Counted from the first letter of the stretch, positions 30,806 through 43,175 are shown. The stretch: DNA of 64,000 nt from an uncultured bacterium (GCA_903893315.1 CAITLU010000013.1:329665-393664), one strand, 5' to 3'. The notes: generated by a model not told the origin, from the sequence alone. Program-made: numbers and translations.

Positions 30806-31801
30806 CTAGTGGAACTCAGGCTTCAGGCTCCGACCGAAGAGTTCTTCCAGTGCTTGCCCTGGTGGCATGCCTTCGTAGAGAACTTTGTAGGCACACTCCA
30901 CGATTGGCATCTCGACACCCTGGCGCTCCGCTAGGTGCTTGACCGCCTTGGTATTGCGGACACCCTCCGCCACCATCCTCATACCGCCGAGAATTTCCGA
31001 AATGCTATCCCCGCGTCCCAGACGCAGACCGACTTGCCGATTGCGTGACAGATCTCCAGTGCACGTAAGCACCAGGTCTCCGACGCCGGCCAATCCAGAA
31101 AGAGTCTCCGACCGCGCGCCCATGGACATGGCCAGACGCATGATCTCTGCCAATCCCCGAGTAATGGTCGCCGCCCGGGCATTGAGACCATACCCCAGTC
31201 CATCCGAAACGCCGGTAGCGATCGCCATCACGTTCTTGACGACACCACCCAACTCCACACCAACAACGTCGGTACTCCGATACACCCGCAGCATACGGGC
31301 GTGAAAGTGATGCTGGATTTGTTCGGCAACCGAGTCGGTCCTAGCCGTCGCTACCACTACCGCCGGCTTCCCGGCGGCTACCTCGGCCGCGAAGCTTGGC
31401 CCCGAGATCGCGCCAACGCGCCTCTCGTCTCCTACCGACTCTGAGATCACAGTGAACATGGTTTCGAGGCTCTCGTCCTCAATCCCCTTGCTCGCCGAAA
31501 CCACCAGCGCTCCAGAGACAATATGAGCGGCCGCCCGTTGCATCGTCTCGCGCATAGCGTGGGAAGGGACCACCGCTACTACCAGGCTGGCCTTGTCCAA
31601 CGCCTCCCCCAAGTCAGCCGATGCGCGCAGACCGGAAGGCAAGCGAGTACCCGGTAGATAGGTTCGATTCTCGTGATGTTTGTTTATCGCTTCGGCTACT
31701 TCCGCGCCCCTTGACCAGAGGACCACGTTGTACCCTTTATCGGCAAGGATGCTCGCCAGTGCCGTGCCCCAGCTCCCCGCACCGATCACCGCCGCACGCA
31801 T
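30806..31801 (-). CDS. gpsA: Glycerol-3-phosphate dehydrogenase (NAD(P)+)
   Basis: A 331-residue enzyme reducing dihydroxyacetone phosphate to sn-glycerol 3-phosphate for phospholipid synthesis. It has the N-terminal Rossmann motif GAGSWGTALA (residues 7-16), the SASKGIE segment, GPSFAAEVA, and the catalytic Lys in GVVKNVMAIATG. Its ATG lies 11 bases from the gyrA stop, so it is probably cotranscribed with gyrA. 228 non-coding bases separate it from rpmH. Confidence 0.96.
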   Translation of the reverse strand: MRAAVIGAGSWGTALASILADKGYNVVLWSRGAEVAEAINKHHENRTYLPGTRLPSGLRASADLGEALDKASLVVAVVPSHAMRETMQRAAAHIVSGALVVSASKGIEDESLETMFTVISESVGDERRVGAISGPSFAAEVAAGKPAVVVATARTDSVAEQIQHHFHARMLRVYRSTDVVGVELGGVVKNVMAIATGVSDGLGYGLNARAATITRGLAEIMRLAMSMGARSETLSGLAGVGDLVLTCTGDLSRNRQVGLRLGRGDSISEILGGMRMVAEGVRNTKAVKHLAERQGVEMPIVECAYKVLYEGMPPGQALEELFGRSLKPEFH

Positions 31802-31812
31802 CGAGAAGCCCC

Positions 31813-34272
31813 CTATTCTTCGTCGCCGCCTGGATCTTTTTCGACCACCGGCGCGACTGACACGACTTGTTCGCCGACCCCAGTCTCCAACCTAAACAGC
31901 GTAACTCCCTGGGTTATACGTCCCTGCACGCGAACGTTTCGCATCGCGATGCGTATCATCTTGCCGCCGTTCGTAACGAGCATGACCTCGTCCTCGTCAC
32001 TGAGAATCTGGAGCACCCTGACAACCGGCCCCGTCTTCGGGGTCACTTCCATCGTGCGCACTCCGCTGCCACCCCGGCGAATCAGGCGATAGTCGTCTAT
32101 CGGGCTCCGCTTTCCCATGCCGTTGGCGGAAACAGTCAGCAACGTCGCTCCCGGTCTTACGATCTCCATCGCAACCATCCGGTCGTCTTCCCCGACGCGG
32201 ACTCCCCTTACGCCAGCGGCACCACGTCCCATTGGCCGGACCTCGTCCTCCTTGAAACGCACGAGTTGCCCGCTTTGCGTGGCCAGAGCCACCTGCTCCT
32301 CCCCCGTGGTCAGACGGGCAGCAATCAGCTCGTCTCCATCGCTGAGGTTGATGGCGATAATCCCGGAGGACCGCGGCCTCGAGTACTCGAGAAGCGGTGT
32401 CTTCTTGACGATTCCGCGAGCCGTCGCGAACAAGATGTACGCGTCCTCGCGGAATTCGCGCACGGAAAGGAAAGCGGAAAGCTGTTCTCCCGCCTCCAAC
32501 TGTAATAGGTTGACGATGGCCTTCCCACGCGCGGAACGCCCCGCCTGCGGCACCTCGTGGACCTTCTTCCAGTACACCCGACCGCGATTGGTAAAGAACA
32601 AAATATAATCGTGGGTCGATGCGGTGAACATGTGGGCGATGAAGTCATCGCCCTTGGTAGCTGCCCCCACCTTGCCTCGGCCGCCGCGGCGCTGCTGCCG
32701 GTACAGCGAAACCGCGTTGCGCTTGATGTAACCGTCGTGAGAAACGGTCACCACCATTTCTTCTTCGACGATCATGTCCTCGATCGTGATCTCACTTGAG
32801 GCGTCGACAATCTGAGTACGTCGCTCGTCGCCGTACTGCTTCTTGAGTGCCTCCAGATCAGCAGCGATGATATTGAGCACTTCAGACTCATCTGCCAAAA
32901 TTTGCTTCAGGCGCTCAATGGTCTTCTGCGTCTCGCGGTACTCTTCCAGGATTTTTTCCCGTTCGAGCCCGGTCAGGCGCTGTAGGCGCATGTCCAGAAT
33001 TGCCTGCGCCTGAATCTCGCTGAGCCCAAAGTTGGCCAAGAGGCCTTCTTTTGCCGCCGCTGCATCCTTGGACGCGCGGATGAGCTTGATCACCGCATCG
33101 AGATTGTCGAGCGCGATCTTCAACCCTTCGAGGATATGTAAGCGCGCTTCCGCCTTGCGCAGATCGAAGGCAGTGGCGCGAGTGATGATCTCCTTGCGGT
33201 GAGCGAGAAATTCCTCAAGCAGTTCCTTCAGACCGAGCAACCTAGGACGGCCGCCGACCAAGGCCAGCAGAATGATCCCGAAGGATTCCTGCATCGGGGT
33301 GTGCTTGTAGAGGTTATTGAGGACGACCAGAGGAACCGCATCCCGCTTGAGTTCGATCACCACTCGCATGCCGTCGCGATCCGACTCGTCTCTGAGATCA
33401 GAAATTCCTTCCAGCTTTTTGTCGTTAACGAGTTCGGCGATCTTCTCAAGCAGACGCGTCTTGTTAACCTGGTACGGAATCTCGGTAACTACGATACGAG
33501 TCCGGCCGGTCCGCTCTTCTGTCTCGGTCCCGGCCTGCGCACGCACGGTGAGAATTCCACGTCCGGTCCGATATGCATCGAGAATCGGCTGACGCCCGTA
33601 GATTATGCCACCAGTTGGAAAATCGGGGCCCGTGACGATCCGCAACAAGCTATCGAGTTTGATTTCAGGATCAGCAATCACCGCCAGCAACGCGTTACAG
33701 ATTTCAACGAGGTTGTGTGGCGGGATATTCGTCGCCATGCCGACAGCTATGCCGGAAGACCCATTGATCAATAGATTGGGGATCTTGCTCGGAAGTACCG
33801 CCGGTTCGTGGGTTGTCTCGTCGTAGTTAGGAATGAAGTCGACGGTCTCTTTGTCGAGGTCCGCGAGCATCTCCCCGGCAACTCTTGCCAGACGCACCTC
33901 GGTGTAACGCATCGCGGCCGGAGGATCGCCGTCGATAGATCCGAAATTCCCCTGCCCGGCGACGAGCGGGTAGCGCATCGAAAAATCCTGCGCCATGCGG
34001 ACGATTGTGTCGTAGACCGCCGAGTCACCATGGGGGTGATACTTACCTATGACGTCGCCGACCACGCGCGCCGATTTCTTCGGAGCCTTGTTCCATTCGT
34101 TCCCAAGCTCGTGCATCGCGAAGAGAACACGACGATGTACGGGCTTGAGGCCGTCGCGCACATCGGGCAACGCGCGCCCGACTATGACGCTCATGGCGTA
34201 GTCCATGTAGGACCTACGCATCTCGTCCTCGATATCGACGGGGAGAGCTGGGTTTTTTCCTGTCGCAGCCAT
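31813..34272 (-). CDS. gyrA: DNA gyrase subunit A
   Basis: An 819-residue DNA-cleaving subunit. The quinolone-resistance region reads [17 protein letters not shown], with Ser and Asp at the two usual resistance positions, so the sequence is of the sensitive type. The catalytic Tyr is in [11 protein letters not shown]. Six beta-pinwheel blades follow, and the protein ends in an acidic tail. The GyrA-box-like [14 protein letters not shown] stretch in the C-terminal domain supports gyrase rather than topoisomerase IV. It follows gyrB by 8 bases. Confidence 0.97.
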   Translation of the reverse strand: MAATGKNPALPVDIEDEMRRSYMDYAMSVIVGRALPDVRDGLKPVHRRVLFAMHELGNEWNKAPKKSARVVGDVIGKYHPHGDSAVYDTIVRMAQDFSMRYPLVAGQGNFGSIDGDPPAAMRYTEVRLARVAGEMLADLDKETVDFIPNYDETTHEPAVLPSKIPNLLINGSSGIAVGMATNIPPHNLVEICNALLAVIADPEIKLDSLLRIVTGPDFPTGGIIYGRQPILDAYRTGRGILTVRAQAGTETEERTGRTRIVVTEIPYQVNKTRLLEKIAELVNDKKLEGISDLRDESDRDGMRVVIELKRDAVPLVVLNNLYKHTPMQESFGIILLALVGGRPRLLGLKELLEEFLAHRKEIITRATAFDLRKAEARLHILEGLKIALDNLDAVIKLIRASKDAAAAKEGLLANFGLSEIQAQAILDMRLQRLTGLEREKILEEYRETQKTIERLKQILADESEVLNIIAADLEALKKQYGDERRTQIVDASSEITIEDMIVEEEMVVTVSHDGYIKRNAVSLYRQQRRGGRGKVGAATKGDDFIAHMFTASTHDYILFFTNRGRVYWKKVHEVPQAGRSARGKAIVNLLQLEAGEQLSAFLSVREFREDAYILFATARGIVKKTPLLEYSRPRSSGIIAINLSDGDELIAARLTTGEEQVALATQSGQLVRFKEDEVRPMGRGAAGVRGVRVGEDDRMVAMEIVRPGATLLTVSANGMGKRSPIDDYRLIRRGGSGVRTMEVTPKTGPVVRVLQILSDEDEVMLVTNGGKMIRIAMRNVRVQGRITQGVTLFRLETGVGEQVVSVAPVVEKDPGGDEE

Positions 34273-34280
34273 GACTCTGG

Positions 34281-36842
<2,562 letters not shown>

Positions 36843-36864
36843 CTATCAGGCGGCAGCGCCAAAG

Positions 36865-36890
36865 TAAAGCTTGCCAAACCGCTCTGGCAA
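36865..36890 (-). terminator. Weak hairpin terminator downstream of dnaN
   Basis: TTGCCA and TGGCAA form a 6-bp stem with an 8-base loop, followed on the minus strand by GCTTTACTTT. The plus-strand side has an even better T-tract (TTTTTCTTTCTTTTTC), but no plus-strand gene precedes it. It lies about 50 bases after the dnaN stop, in the 197-base gap before gyrB. Confidence 0.4.
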
Positions 36891-36937
36891 TCGAGTTTTT
36901 CTTTCTTTTTCGGGAGTTTAGGCCTGTTCGGCCGAGG

Positions 36938-38053
36938 TCATATGCGCATCGGCATAACAACGTAGCTATAGGTCGGGTCAGCGCCCCTGAACACCCCTGG
37001 ACTCAGTTGATCGCCGAGCCCCAATTCAACCTTTGAGGCCTCCGGAAGTACCTGCAGAACCTCGATCAGATAACGGGCGTTGAATCCGACTCCAATGTCG
37101 GGACCGGTATATTCGATCTCGATGTCCTCACTAGCCTCTCCGACATCAGGATTATTAGCGCTGATCTCCAGACGTCCAGGACTGAGCCCGAACCTGATTC
37201 CACGCGCCTTCTCGCTGGAAAGGAGCGAAACACGGCGCACCGTCTGCAAGAGAGAATCGCGATCAAGTTGGAGACAGTTTGGACTCTCCTTTGGAACCAC
37301 CTGCTTGTAGTCGGGGAAGGTTCCCTCGACCAACCGCATACTCAGCGTGCAGCCAGGAAGCTCAATGATCGCCTCACTCGGAGCAACGCGCAAAGTCACA
37401 GGTCCGGTTACCTCCGGTAGAAGCTTGAGCACCTCAGCCAAGCCCTTTCGAGGAAGGATAACTCCATCCTTCAGACCAACCCCTTTGACCTTCCGATCTA
37501 TCATCGCCAGGCGGTGGCCATCGGTCGCCACCATCCTCAGGCTTCCCTTCTTGGAACCAGTGTCCAGATGCACACCGGCCAGGTTTGAACGTGTATCGTC
37601 GTGCGAAACCGCAAAAACAGTTTTGGCTATCATTTCCGCCAACTCGGCGGCATCCAACTCAAAACACGGAACATCTTCATTTGCCGGGCCCGCTTTCGGC
37701 ATTCCTGGATGCCCAACGGGATCTATTCCTGCCAAGCGAAAGCTCGAACGCCCGTAAGAAACACTGACCCAGTGGTTGTCCAGACTCTTTATGTTTATTT
37801 CCGAAGATCCAGACTCGCGGACAATTTCAAATATTTTCCGAGCAGATATGGCCACTGCGCCGGGTTCACTGATAGTCGCAGAGCATGTTTGCTTGAGACT
37901 GACCTCGAGATCAGTCGCAACGACACCGATCTCACCAGCCCCAGTTTCGATAACAAGGTTCGTCAAGATCGCCATCGAGTGGCGTCTGTCGACGACGCCC
38001 TGCGTACGGCCGAGGATTCGGAGGAAGTCTTCGCAGCCTACTGTGATGTTCAT
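36938..38053 (-). CDS. dnaN: DNA polymerase III beta sliding clamp
   Basis: 371 residues when started at the ATG at 38053 (MNITVGCEDFLRIL). Three clamp domains are visible, with typical stretches RHSMAILTNLVIE, VATDGHRLAMID and the C-terminal PTYSYVVMPMRI. It tethers the polymerase to DNA. An open frame continues 51 codons upstream but these are not conserved. It is the second gene after dnaA, 272 bases downstream of it. Confidence 0.97.
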   Translation of the reverse strand: MNITVGCEDFLRILGRTQGVVDRRHSMAILTNLVIETGAGEIGVVATDLEVSLKQTCSATISEPGAVAISARKIFEIVRESGSSEINIKSLDNHWVSVSYGRSSFRLAGIDPVGHPGMPKAGPANEDVPCFELDAAELAEMIAKTVFAVSHDDTRSNLAGVHLDTGSKKGSLRMVATDGHRLAMIDRKVKGVGLKDGVILPRKGLAEVLKLLPEVTGPVTLRVAPSEAIIELPGCTLSMRLVEGTFPDYKQVVPKESPNCLQLDRDSLLQTVRRVSLLSSEKARGIRFGLSPGRLEISANNPDVGEASEDIEIEYTGPDIGVGFNARYLIEVLQVLPEASKVELGLGDQLSPGVFRGADPTYSYVVMPMRI

Positions 38054-38325
38054 TTGAGTGTTCCGAGTAAGGCTTCTTAAAAAGGATTTATATTCCTTAT
38101 TATTAATAGAGGGCGATAAAACCGTGGATATCCCACCCAAGGGCTTGAAGAAATGGAGGAATATTGCGCATCGTCCTTGTGCGGTGGCGCGCCCACTTCG
38201 GTGCATAGCCGGTTCGCCTGTCGTTGTGAAGGCGCTAACGCACCGCCTAGGCCACAGGTTACGCGAAGCTTATCCACAGGACCACCGATGGAAAGACTGG
38301 CCGGATATGGAGTCAGGCATGTCAT
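38054..38325. other. oriC: Probable replication origin region (dnaA-dnaN intergenic)
   Basis: This 272-base non-coding gap holds an AT-rich stretch (about 38074-38121, including TTATATTCCTTATTATTAAT), which could be the unwinding element. It also holds one perfect DnaA box TTATCCACA at 38270-38278 and a weaker box, CGTGGATAT, at 38123-38131. The position between dnaA and dnaN is a common origin site. Only one consensus box is a modest count, so the region upstream of dnaA may contribute. Confidence 0.6.
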
Positions 38326-39687
38326 CTAGACGCAGCCTATACGCTTACTGACGGTGTCTAGAATGTGTCTGAATTTGGCGTCTTCGCGCCGGCGTCTCTC
38401 GATGCACTGGCAGGCGTGAATTACGGTCGAGTGGTCACGGCCACCGAGGTGGGCGCCGATGGTGGGATAGGAGGCGTTTCCGTAGCGACGCATAAGGTAC
38501 ATCGCGATTTGTCTGGCTTCAGCAATTTTCTTGGTGCGGCGTCTCGCCCGTAAGTCTCCGGTCCGAAGGCCGAAATGTGTAGCCACTCCACGCTCCAACT
38601 CGTCGAGGCTCAGTATTTTCGGTCCTTCCTGCTCCGTTCCGGCAAAAAGCTCCGCCGCCAGTTCCCTGTCGAGTGGACGCCCGCTTAATGATGCGAATGC
38701 ACTGATTCTAGTCAGCGCTCCCTCAAGGTTTCGGATGTTTGAATCGACCTTGCTGGCGATAAGAGACGCCACATCTACCGGGAGTTCGACGCCCTCAGTT
38801 CGGGCTTTGCGCTCGAGGATTGCGATGCGGGTCTCGGTATCAGGGGTCTGGATGTCGGCGACGAGACCCCATCCGAAACGGTTACAGAGGCGCTCGGTAA
38901 CTCCCTCGAGTTCGTTTGGAAATTTGTCGCAAGTCAGCACGATCTGCCGACCACTTTCGTAGAGGGCATTGAAAACATGGAAGAATTCTTCCTGGGTGCG
39001 TTCCCGTCCGGCGAGGAATTGGACGTCATCGATTATGATGACGTCAACACGTCGCAGGCGGTTCTTGAAGGCCACCGACTTGTTTCGGGCTATGGCCTCG
39101 ATGAGTTGGTTGGTGAAGCTGTCCGCCGACAGGAACAGAACCCTCGCTTCGGGGTTGTTCTGTAACACGGCGTGGCCGATCGCATTGGCGAGGTGGGTCT
39201 TGCCGAGTCCGACGCCGCCATAGAGGAAAAACGGGTTGTAGAGAGTCCCGGGTTGCTGTGAAACCGCCATCGCGGCTGCCCGGGCGAACTGATTGCTCGG
39301 GCCGATCACGAAGTTTTCGAAGTCGTAGCGATCGATCAACCCGCTAGGGTTGGCGTTGCGTTTCGTGATGACACGCTTGTCGTGGTCGCTTGAGTACTCC
39401 TGAAAGAGCTCCCCCTGCATTCCACCGCCGTCCCAAGTGAAAGTGAAGGAAGTTTCGCGCCCGTTGGCTTCAACCCACGCGTTGGCAAGGAGGTCGAGGT
39501 AATTTTCTTCGAGCCAGGAAGCGAACAGGCGGTTGGGCACCGATATTTCGAGAGTTTCGCTGTTTATGGACACCGGAACCAGGGGCCGTATCCAACTCTC
39601 GAACTCTTCCTGGTCCAAGCGTCGGCGCAGAGCGCTAACAGCCTGATTCCAAAGATCTTCTAGTGTTGCTTGAGACGTGGATTCCAC
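38326..39687 (-). CDS. dnaA: Chromosomal replication initiator DnaA
   Basis: About 453 residues when started at the GTG at 39687 (then ESTSQATLEDLWNQAVSAL). Domain III has the Walker A NPFFLYGGVGLGKTHLANAI and Walker B DVIIIDDVQFLAGRE. Domain IV carries the DnaA-box signature GGRDHSTVIHACQ near the C-terminus. It binds DnaA boxes and opens oriC. In-frame TTG (39756) and GTG (39723) codons upstream are possible starts, but the added residues are not conserved. Confidence 0.97.
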   Translation of the reverse strand: MESTSQATLEDLWNQAVSALRRRLDQEEFESWIRPLVPVSINSETLEISVPNRLFASWLEENYLDLLANAWVEANGRETSFTFTWDGGGMQGELFQEYSSDHDKRVITKRNANPSGLIDRYDFENFVIGPSNQFARAAAMAVSQQPGTLYNPFFLYGGVGLGKTHLANAIGHAVLQNNPEARVLFLSADSFTNQLIEAIARNKSVAFKNRLRRVDVIIIDDVQFLAGRERTQEEFFHVFNALYESGRQIVLTCDKFPNELEGVTERLCNRFGWGLVADIQTPDTETRIAILERKARTEGVELPVDVASLIASKVDSNIRNLEGALTRISAFASLSGRPLDRELAAELFAGTEQEGPKILSLDELERGVATHFGLRTGDLRARRRTKKIAEARQIAMYLMRRYGNASYPTIGAHLGGRDHSTVIHACQCIERRRREDAKFRHILDTVSKRIGCV

Positions 39688-39701
39688 TGCGGCGACACCA
39701 G

Positions 39702-39825
39702 TTATTAACAAGGTTGTTGACACCTGTTGATAAGTCCCCGCGGACTTCTGTGCCAACCTACTTTCTTGTGTTCGTCAAGTGCGCTCGCGGAGAGCAAAAA
39801 CAGGCCCGGCACGGTGCGCCGTGCC
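39702..39825. other. Region upstream of dnaA with DnaA-box-like sites and a perfect inverted repeat
   Basis: Two near-consensus DnaA boxes are TTATTAACA (39702-39710) and TGTTGATAA (39725-39733, one mismatch). Further out GGCACGG TGCG CCGTGCC (39808-39825) is a perfect 7-bp inverted repeat. The sites could serve dnaA autoregulation or a second origin lobe. This region, with the rest of the gap to 39984, also holds the divergent promoters of dnaA and hemL, which I cannot place. Confidence 0.45.
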
Positions 39826-39984
39826 CCGATAACCGACGCGCATCGACTGCGGCGCTCTCTAGACACTTGAAGTATGCGTTGCAAGGGAATCGCTTCACAA
39901 ATTTCTAACGCCGCGAGATAACGGCGCTTGAACGCGATGCGCGAGCAGGTGCCGCGCGTACGGAGTGAGGGACGGAGCTTATCA

Positions 39985-41262
39985 ATGGCCAGGATGACGC
40001 AAACTTCGGAAAGCCTCTTCGCACGCGCACTTCGCGTGATCCCCGGTGGAGTCAATTCTCCGGTGCGTGCTTGGTCCGCGGTTGGCGGCGCACCCCGTTT
40101 TGTGGAGCGCGCGCACGGGTCTCACATTTTCGACGTGGAGGGCCGCCGCTATATCGACTATGTCGGGTCCTGGGGACCTATGATTCTAGGGCATGCCGAG
40201 TCGTCGGTGATCGGCGCGATCATTACTGCGGCGCTCGATGGAACCAGCTTTGGCGCGGCTACGGCCGGGGAGGTTGAGTTCGCCGAAAGGCTCTGTGGTC
40301 GTTTTTCTTCCATCGAGCGGATCCGGCTCGTCAGTTCCGGTACTGAAGCCACAATGAGCGCCCTGCGCCTCGCGCGCGCTGCCACCGGCCGTGAGGCCAT
40401 CGTCAAGTTTGCTGGTTGTTATCACGGACATAGCGACGGTCTGCTGGTCCGAGCCGGCTCGGGTGCAACAACCCACGGCGTTCCCGACAGCCCTGGTGTT
40501 CCAGCGTCGCTCGGCGCGCTCACGCGCGTGGCGCGCTTCAACGATCTCGCGTCGGTGAGGGCGGTTTGCGATCGCCAGGTTGCAGCAATCATCGTCGAAC
40601 CGGTGGCGGGCAACATGGGGGTGGTGCCGCCCCAGCCGGGGTTTCTCGAGGGGCTACGCGAGATTGCCGATGAGGCTGGCGCGCTTCTGATTTTCGACGA
40701 AGTAATGACGGGTCTGCGTTTGGGGGCGGCTGGGTATCAAAGCTGCACCTCGGTCGTGCCGGACCTCACTTGTCTGGCCAAGATCGCCGGTGGCGGCTTG
40801 CCGCTTGCTGCGTACGGTGGTCGTGCCGAACTGATGAAACTCATCAGTCCCGAGGGCCCGGTTTACCAAGCCGGGACGCTGTCGGGTAACCCCGTTGCCG
40901 TAGCGGCGGGTCTGGCCACACTTGATCGCCTTGACGCGGGCAATTCCTATGGCCGCCTGGAAGAATCCGGCGCGTTCCTTCAGCAGGGGCTCAAGCAAGC
41001 CATGGGCTCGAGGCCCGGTTGCGTGCAAAGGGTTGGTTCGATGTTCACGCTCTTTTTCGGCCCCTCGTCGGTGCGCAACTACGACGAAGCTCTGGGGTGT
41101 GACACAGAGCGTTTTTCGCGCTTCTTCGCAGCAATCATCGACGAGGGGGTGTGGATTCCCCCTTCGCAGTTTGAGGCTTGGTTCGTCTCGCTGGCCCACA
41201 CGCGGGCGGACTTGAAAACGACCGTCAAGGCGGTGGAACGCGCGCTTGCCGCGAGCGACTGA
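39985..41262 (+). CDS. hemL: Glutamate-1-semialdehyde 2,1-aminomutase
   Basis: A 425-residue PLP enzyme that converts glutamate-1-semialdehyde to 5-aminolevulinate in the C5 haem pathway. Family stretches are IPGGVNSPVRAW, RLVSSGTEATMSALRLAR, GCYHGHSDG, LIFDEVMTGLR and the PLP lysine in LAKIAGGGLP (Lys266). The ATG at 39985 has GGAG 8 bases upstream. It is the first plus-strand gene diverging from dnaA and is followed closely by the atpZ-atpI-atpB-atpE cluster. Confidence 0.95.
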   Translation: MARMTQTSESLFARALRVIPGGVNSPVRAWSAVGGAPRFVERAHGSHIFDVEGRRYIDYVGSWGPMILGHAESSVIGAIITAALDGTSFGAATAGEVEFAERLCGRFSSIERIRLVSSGTEATMSALRLARAATGREAIVKFAGCYHGHSDGLLVRAGSGATTHGVPDSPGVPASLGALTRVARFNDLASVRAVCDRQVAAIIVEPVAGNMGVVPPQPGFLEGLREIADEAGALLIFDEVMTGLRLGAAGYQSCTSVVPDLTCLAKIAGGGLPLAAYGGRAELMKLISPEGPVYQAGTLSGNPVAVAAGLATLDRLDAGNSYGRLEESGAFLQQGLKQAMGSRPGCVQRVGSMFTLFFGPSSVRNYDEALGCDTERFSRFFAAIIDEGVWIPPSQFEAWFVSLAHTRADLKTTVKAVERALAASD

Positions 41263-41265
41263 GGC

Positions 41266-41496
41266 ATGACTTCGTCGGGGCCAGACGAAGAGGTCAAGTA
41301 TGCCCGCTACCAGGCGGTCGGTGTCGCGTGGAGCCTGGGCTGGCCGATCGCAACAGCTGTCGTAGCCGGTTCTTGGCTCGACGCACGGCTGGGAACCTCG
41401 CCGCTGTTCATTCTGGCGTTGGCCCTGGGCGGTTTGGTGGTGACGGTACGGCGTTTGATGCTGCTCGGCCCGCCCGGGTCGGGAGGTCATGATTGA
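41266..41496 (+). CDS. atpZ: AtpZ/AtpI-type small membrane protein
   Basis: A 76-residue protein with two membrane helices (about 18-37 and 45-62) separated by a short turn (WLDARLGTSP), the pattern of the AtpZ family often encoded at the head of atp clusters. AtpZ-like proteins are thought to work with AtpI in c-ring assembly or in Mg/Ca transport. Only 3 bases separate it from hemL, and its stop overlaps the next start by 4 bases. Confidence 0.8.
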   Translation: MTSSGPDEEVKYARYQAVGVAWSLGWPIATAVVAGSWLDARLGTSPLFILALALGGLVVTVRRLMLLGPPGSGGHD

Positions 41497-41879
41497 AGCC
41501 TAGAGAGATCAACCTCGATCGATTGGGCAAGCTTACGGCCGCGATCGGTCTTGGCAGCACCGCGGCCTCGGCATTAGCGGGGGTGGGGGATCCGCTCGGC
41601 GTTTTTGCCGGTGGCATCTTCGCGACGGGGAACTTCTATTTGATTCGGACGTTGGTTTCCCGCCTTATTACGCCCGCCGCCGGCAGGAGAAGTACGGCTT
41701 TCCTGTTGTTTGCGAAGTTTTTACTGCTGCTCGCGCTGATCACCGGTGTTCTCTTCAAGCTTCCGATATCCCCGGCTTCGTTCGGATTCGGTGCGACTGC
41801 AGTTGTCCTGGCCATCGTCCTGGAGGGAATGGTGTTGGGAACGGTTATTCCCGACCATCCAGCCGACGAGGCGCGGTGA
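41493..41879 (+). CDS. atpI: ATP synthase subunit I-like protein
   Basis: A 128-residue protein with four hydrophobic segments, matching the AtpI (Unc1) family that helps assemble the c-ring. The start is TTG at 41493, supported by GGGAGG 6-7 bases upstream and by a TTGA overlap with the preceding stop. It is divergent in sequence, as usual for this family, so the assignment rests on topology and position before atpB. Confidence 0.75.
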   Translation: MKPREINLDRLGKLTAAIGLGSTAASALAGVGDPLGVFAGGIFATGNFYLIRTLVSRLITPAAGRRSTAFLLFAKFLLLLALITGVLFKLPISPASFGFGATAVVLAIVLEGMVLGTVIPDHPADEAR

Positions 41880-41925
41880 GGGCTCCGTGGTCCTCGGCGC
41901 AGAACCATACTGAGAGGCGCGAACG

Positions 41926-42678
41926 ATGGAACATCACCCGATCCTCTGGCACGACTGGATTCCGGTCGTAAAAGACATCCCCGCTCATACTTTTCATGCC
42001 CTTCTGGTGATGGGTATTTTGGTCGTCTGGGTGTTGCGAGCTAACAAACAGTTGGCTGCAGCGCGCGCCGCTGGCACGCATCTGATTCCTGATGAGGGAC
42101 TGACCGCCCGAAACCTTGCGGAGCTTTTCGTCGGCGGAATCCAGTCGATGATTGATGGCATCCTTGGCGACCGAGGACGTCCCTACATCGCGCTGTTCGG
42201 CAGCTATTTCATCTTCATCCTGGTCGCCAATCTGATGGGCCTGGTGCCGGGATTCGCGCCCTCGACGAGTAATTTCAACATTACGTTTGCCCTCGGCATG
42301 GCCTCGTTCGTTTCGTTCAACTACATCGGAATCCGAACCCAGGGCCTGGTCGGGTACATCAAGCACTTTGCGGGTCCCGTGTGGTGGCTGGCAATTCTTA
42401 TGTTTCCCCTCGAAGTCATCGATACTCTGGTTCGGCCGATCTCGCTCGGGCTTCGTCTTTTCGGCAACATGACCGGCGATCACCTGGTTCTCGAGATCTC
42501 GACCAATCTGACCAAGGTAGGTATTCCGGTGGCATTTTATTTGTTGGGCGCTTTCGTGTCGCTCATCCAAGCCTTCGTGTTCACCCTGCTCAGTACCATT
42601 TACGCGTCATTGGCGATGGGCCATGGCCACGACGATGAGCACGCTCACGGTCACGTCGAGGCCCGCGCGCATCACTGA
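41926..42678 (+). CDS. atpB: ATP synthase a subunit
   Basis: A 250-residue membrane subunit. The essential arginine of the ion half-channels is Arg177 in SLGLRLFGNM. It has five to six membrane helices, with NLMGLVPGF and the C-terminal LLGAFVSLIQAFVFTLLSTI helix typical of the family. The tail GHGHDDEHAHGHVEARAHH is rich in His and acidic residues and extends beyond most homologues. It sits 46 bases after atpI and 106 bases before atpE. Confidence 0.96.
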   Translation: MEHHPILWHDWIPVVKDIPAHTFHALLVMGILVVWVLRANKQLAAARAAGTHLIPDEGLTARNLAELFVGGIQSMIDGILGDRGRPYIALFGSYFIFILVANLMGLVPGFAPSTSNFNITFALGMASFVSFNYIGIRTQGLVGYIKHFAGPVWWLAILMFPLEVIDTLVRPISLGLRLFGNMTGDHLVLEISTNLTKVGIPVAFYLLGAFVSLIQAFVFTLLSTIYASLAMGHGHDDEHAHGHVEARAHH

Positions 42679-42784
42679 CCGGGTGCCACGAAGAATCCCG
42701 CGCCGCTCGCTGATTGTGGAAGAGGATAGAGGCTGTGTGGAAGGGCGAAATTCAAGCGGAGCGGGTAGAAAGGAGAATGAAACC

Positions 42785-43111
42785 ATGAAGAAACTGCAGA
42801 TTTTTCTTAGCCTGTTTGTCGGAGCGTTGATCGTCAATCTGATTCCATCGCTGGCTCTTGCCGCCGAGGGTGAGGTGACGGGCTCGGCGGCCGGCATGAT
42901 CGGTCTCGGTGCGGGCATTGCTATCTCCGGTGCGGCTTTCGGCTGCGCGACGGGACAGGGTCGTGCTGTGGCGGCGGCGATGGAATCCATCGGGCGCAAC
43001 CCCAACTCGGCCGACCGTATCCAGACTCCGATGATCATCGGCCTCGCAATGATCGAATCGCTGGGCATCTACGCTCTGGTCATCGCCTTCTTCCTGCAGG
43101 GCAAGATCTGA
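42785..43111 (+). CDS. atpE: ATP synthase c subunit (preprotein-like)
   Basis: A 108-residue proteolipid. It starts with a signal-like hydrophobic segment (about 1-27, ending SLALAAEG) and continues with the two-helix hairpin. The ion-binding carboxylate is Glu91 in MIESLGIYALVI, and the polar loop is RNPNS. Gln58, Ser92 and Tyr96 align with ligands of sodium-binding c-rings, but the Thr next to Ser is Leu. The ATG at 42785 is used; the longer open frame upstream overlaps atpB. A strong terminator follows. Confidence 0.95.
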   Translation: MKKLQIFLSLFVGALIVNLIPSLALAAEGEVTGSAAGMIGLGAGIAISGAAFGCATGQGRAVAAAMESIGRNPNSADRIQTPMIIGLAMIESLGIYALVIAFFLQGKI

Positions 43112-43175
43112 AATCGATCTGAACTTGCCCGACGGACGGGACGACGACGCGCGCTGACGCGCGCAAACTCCTGCG

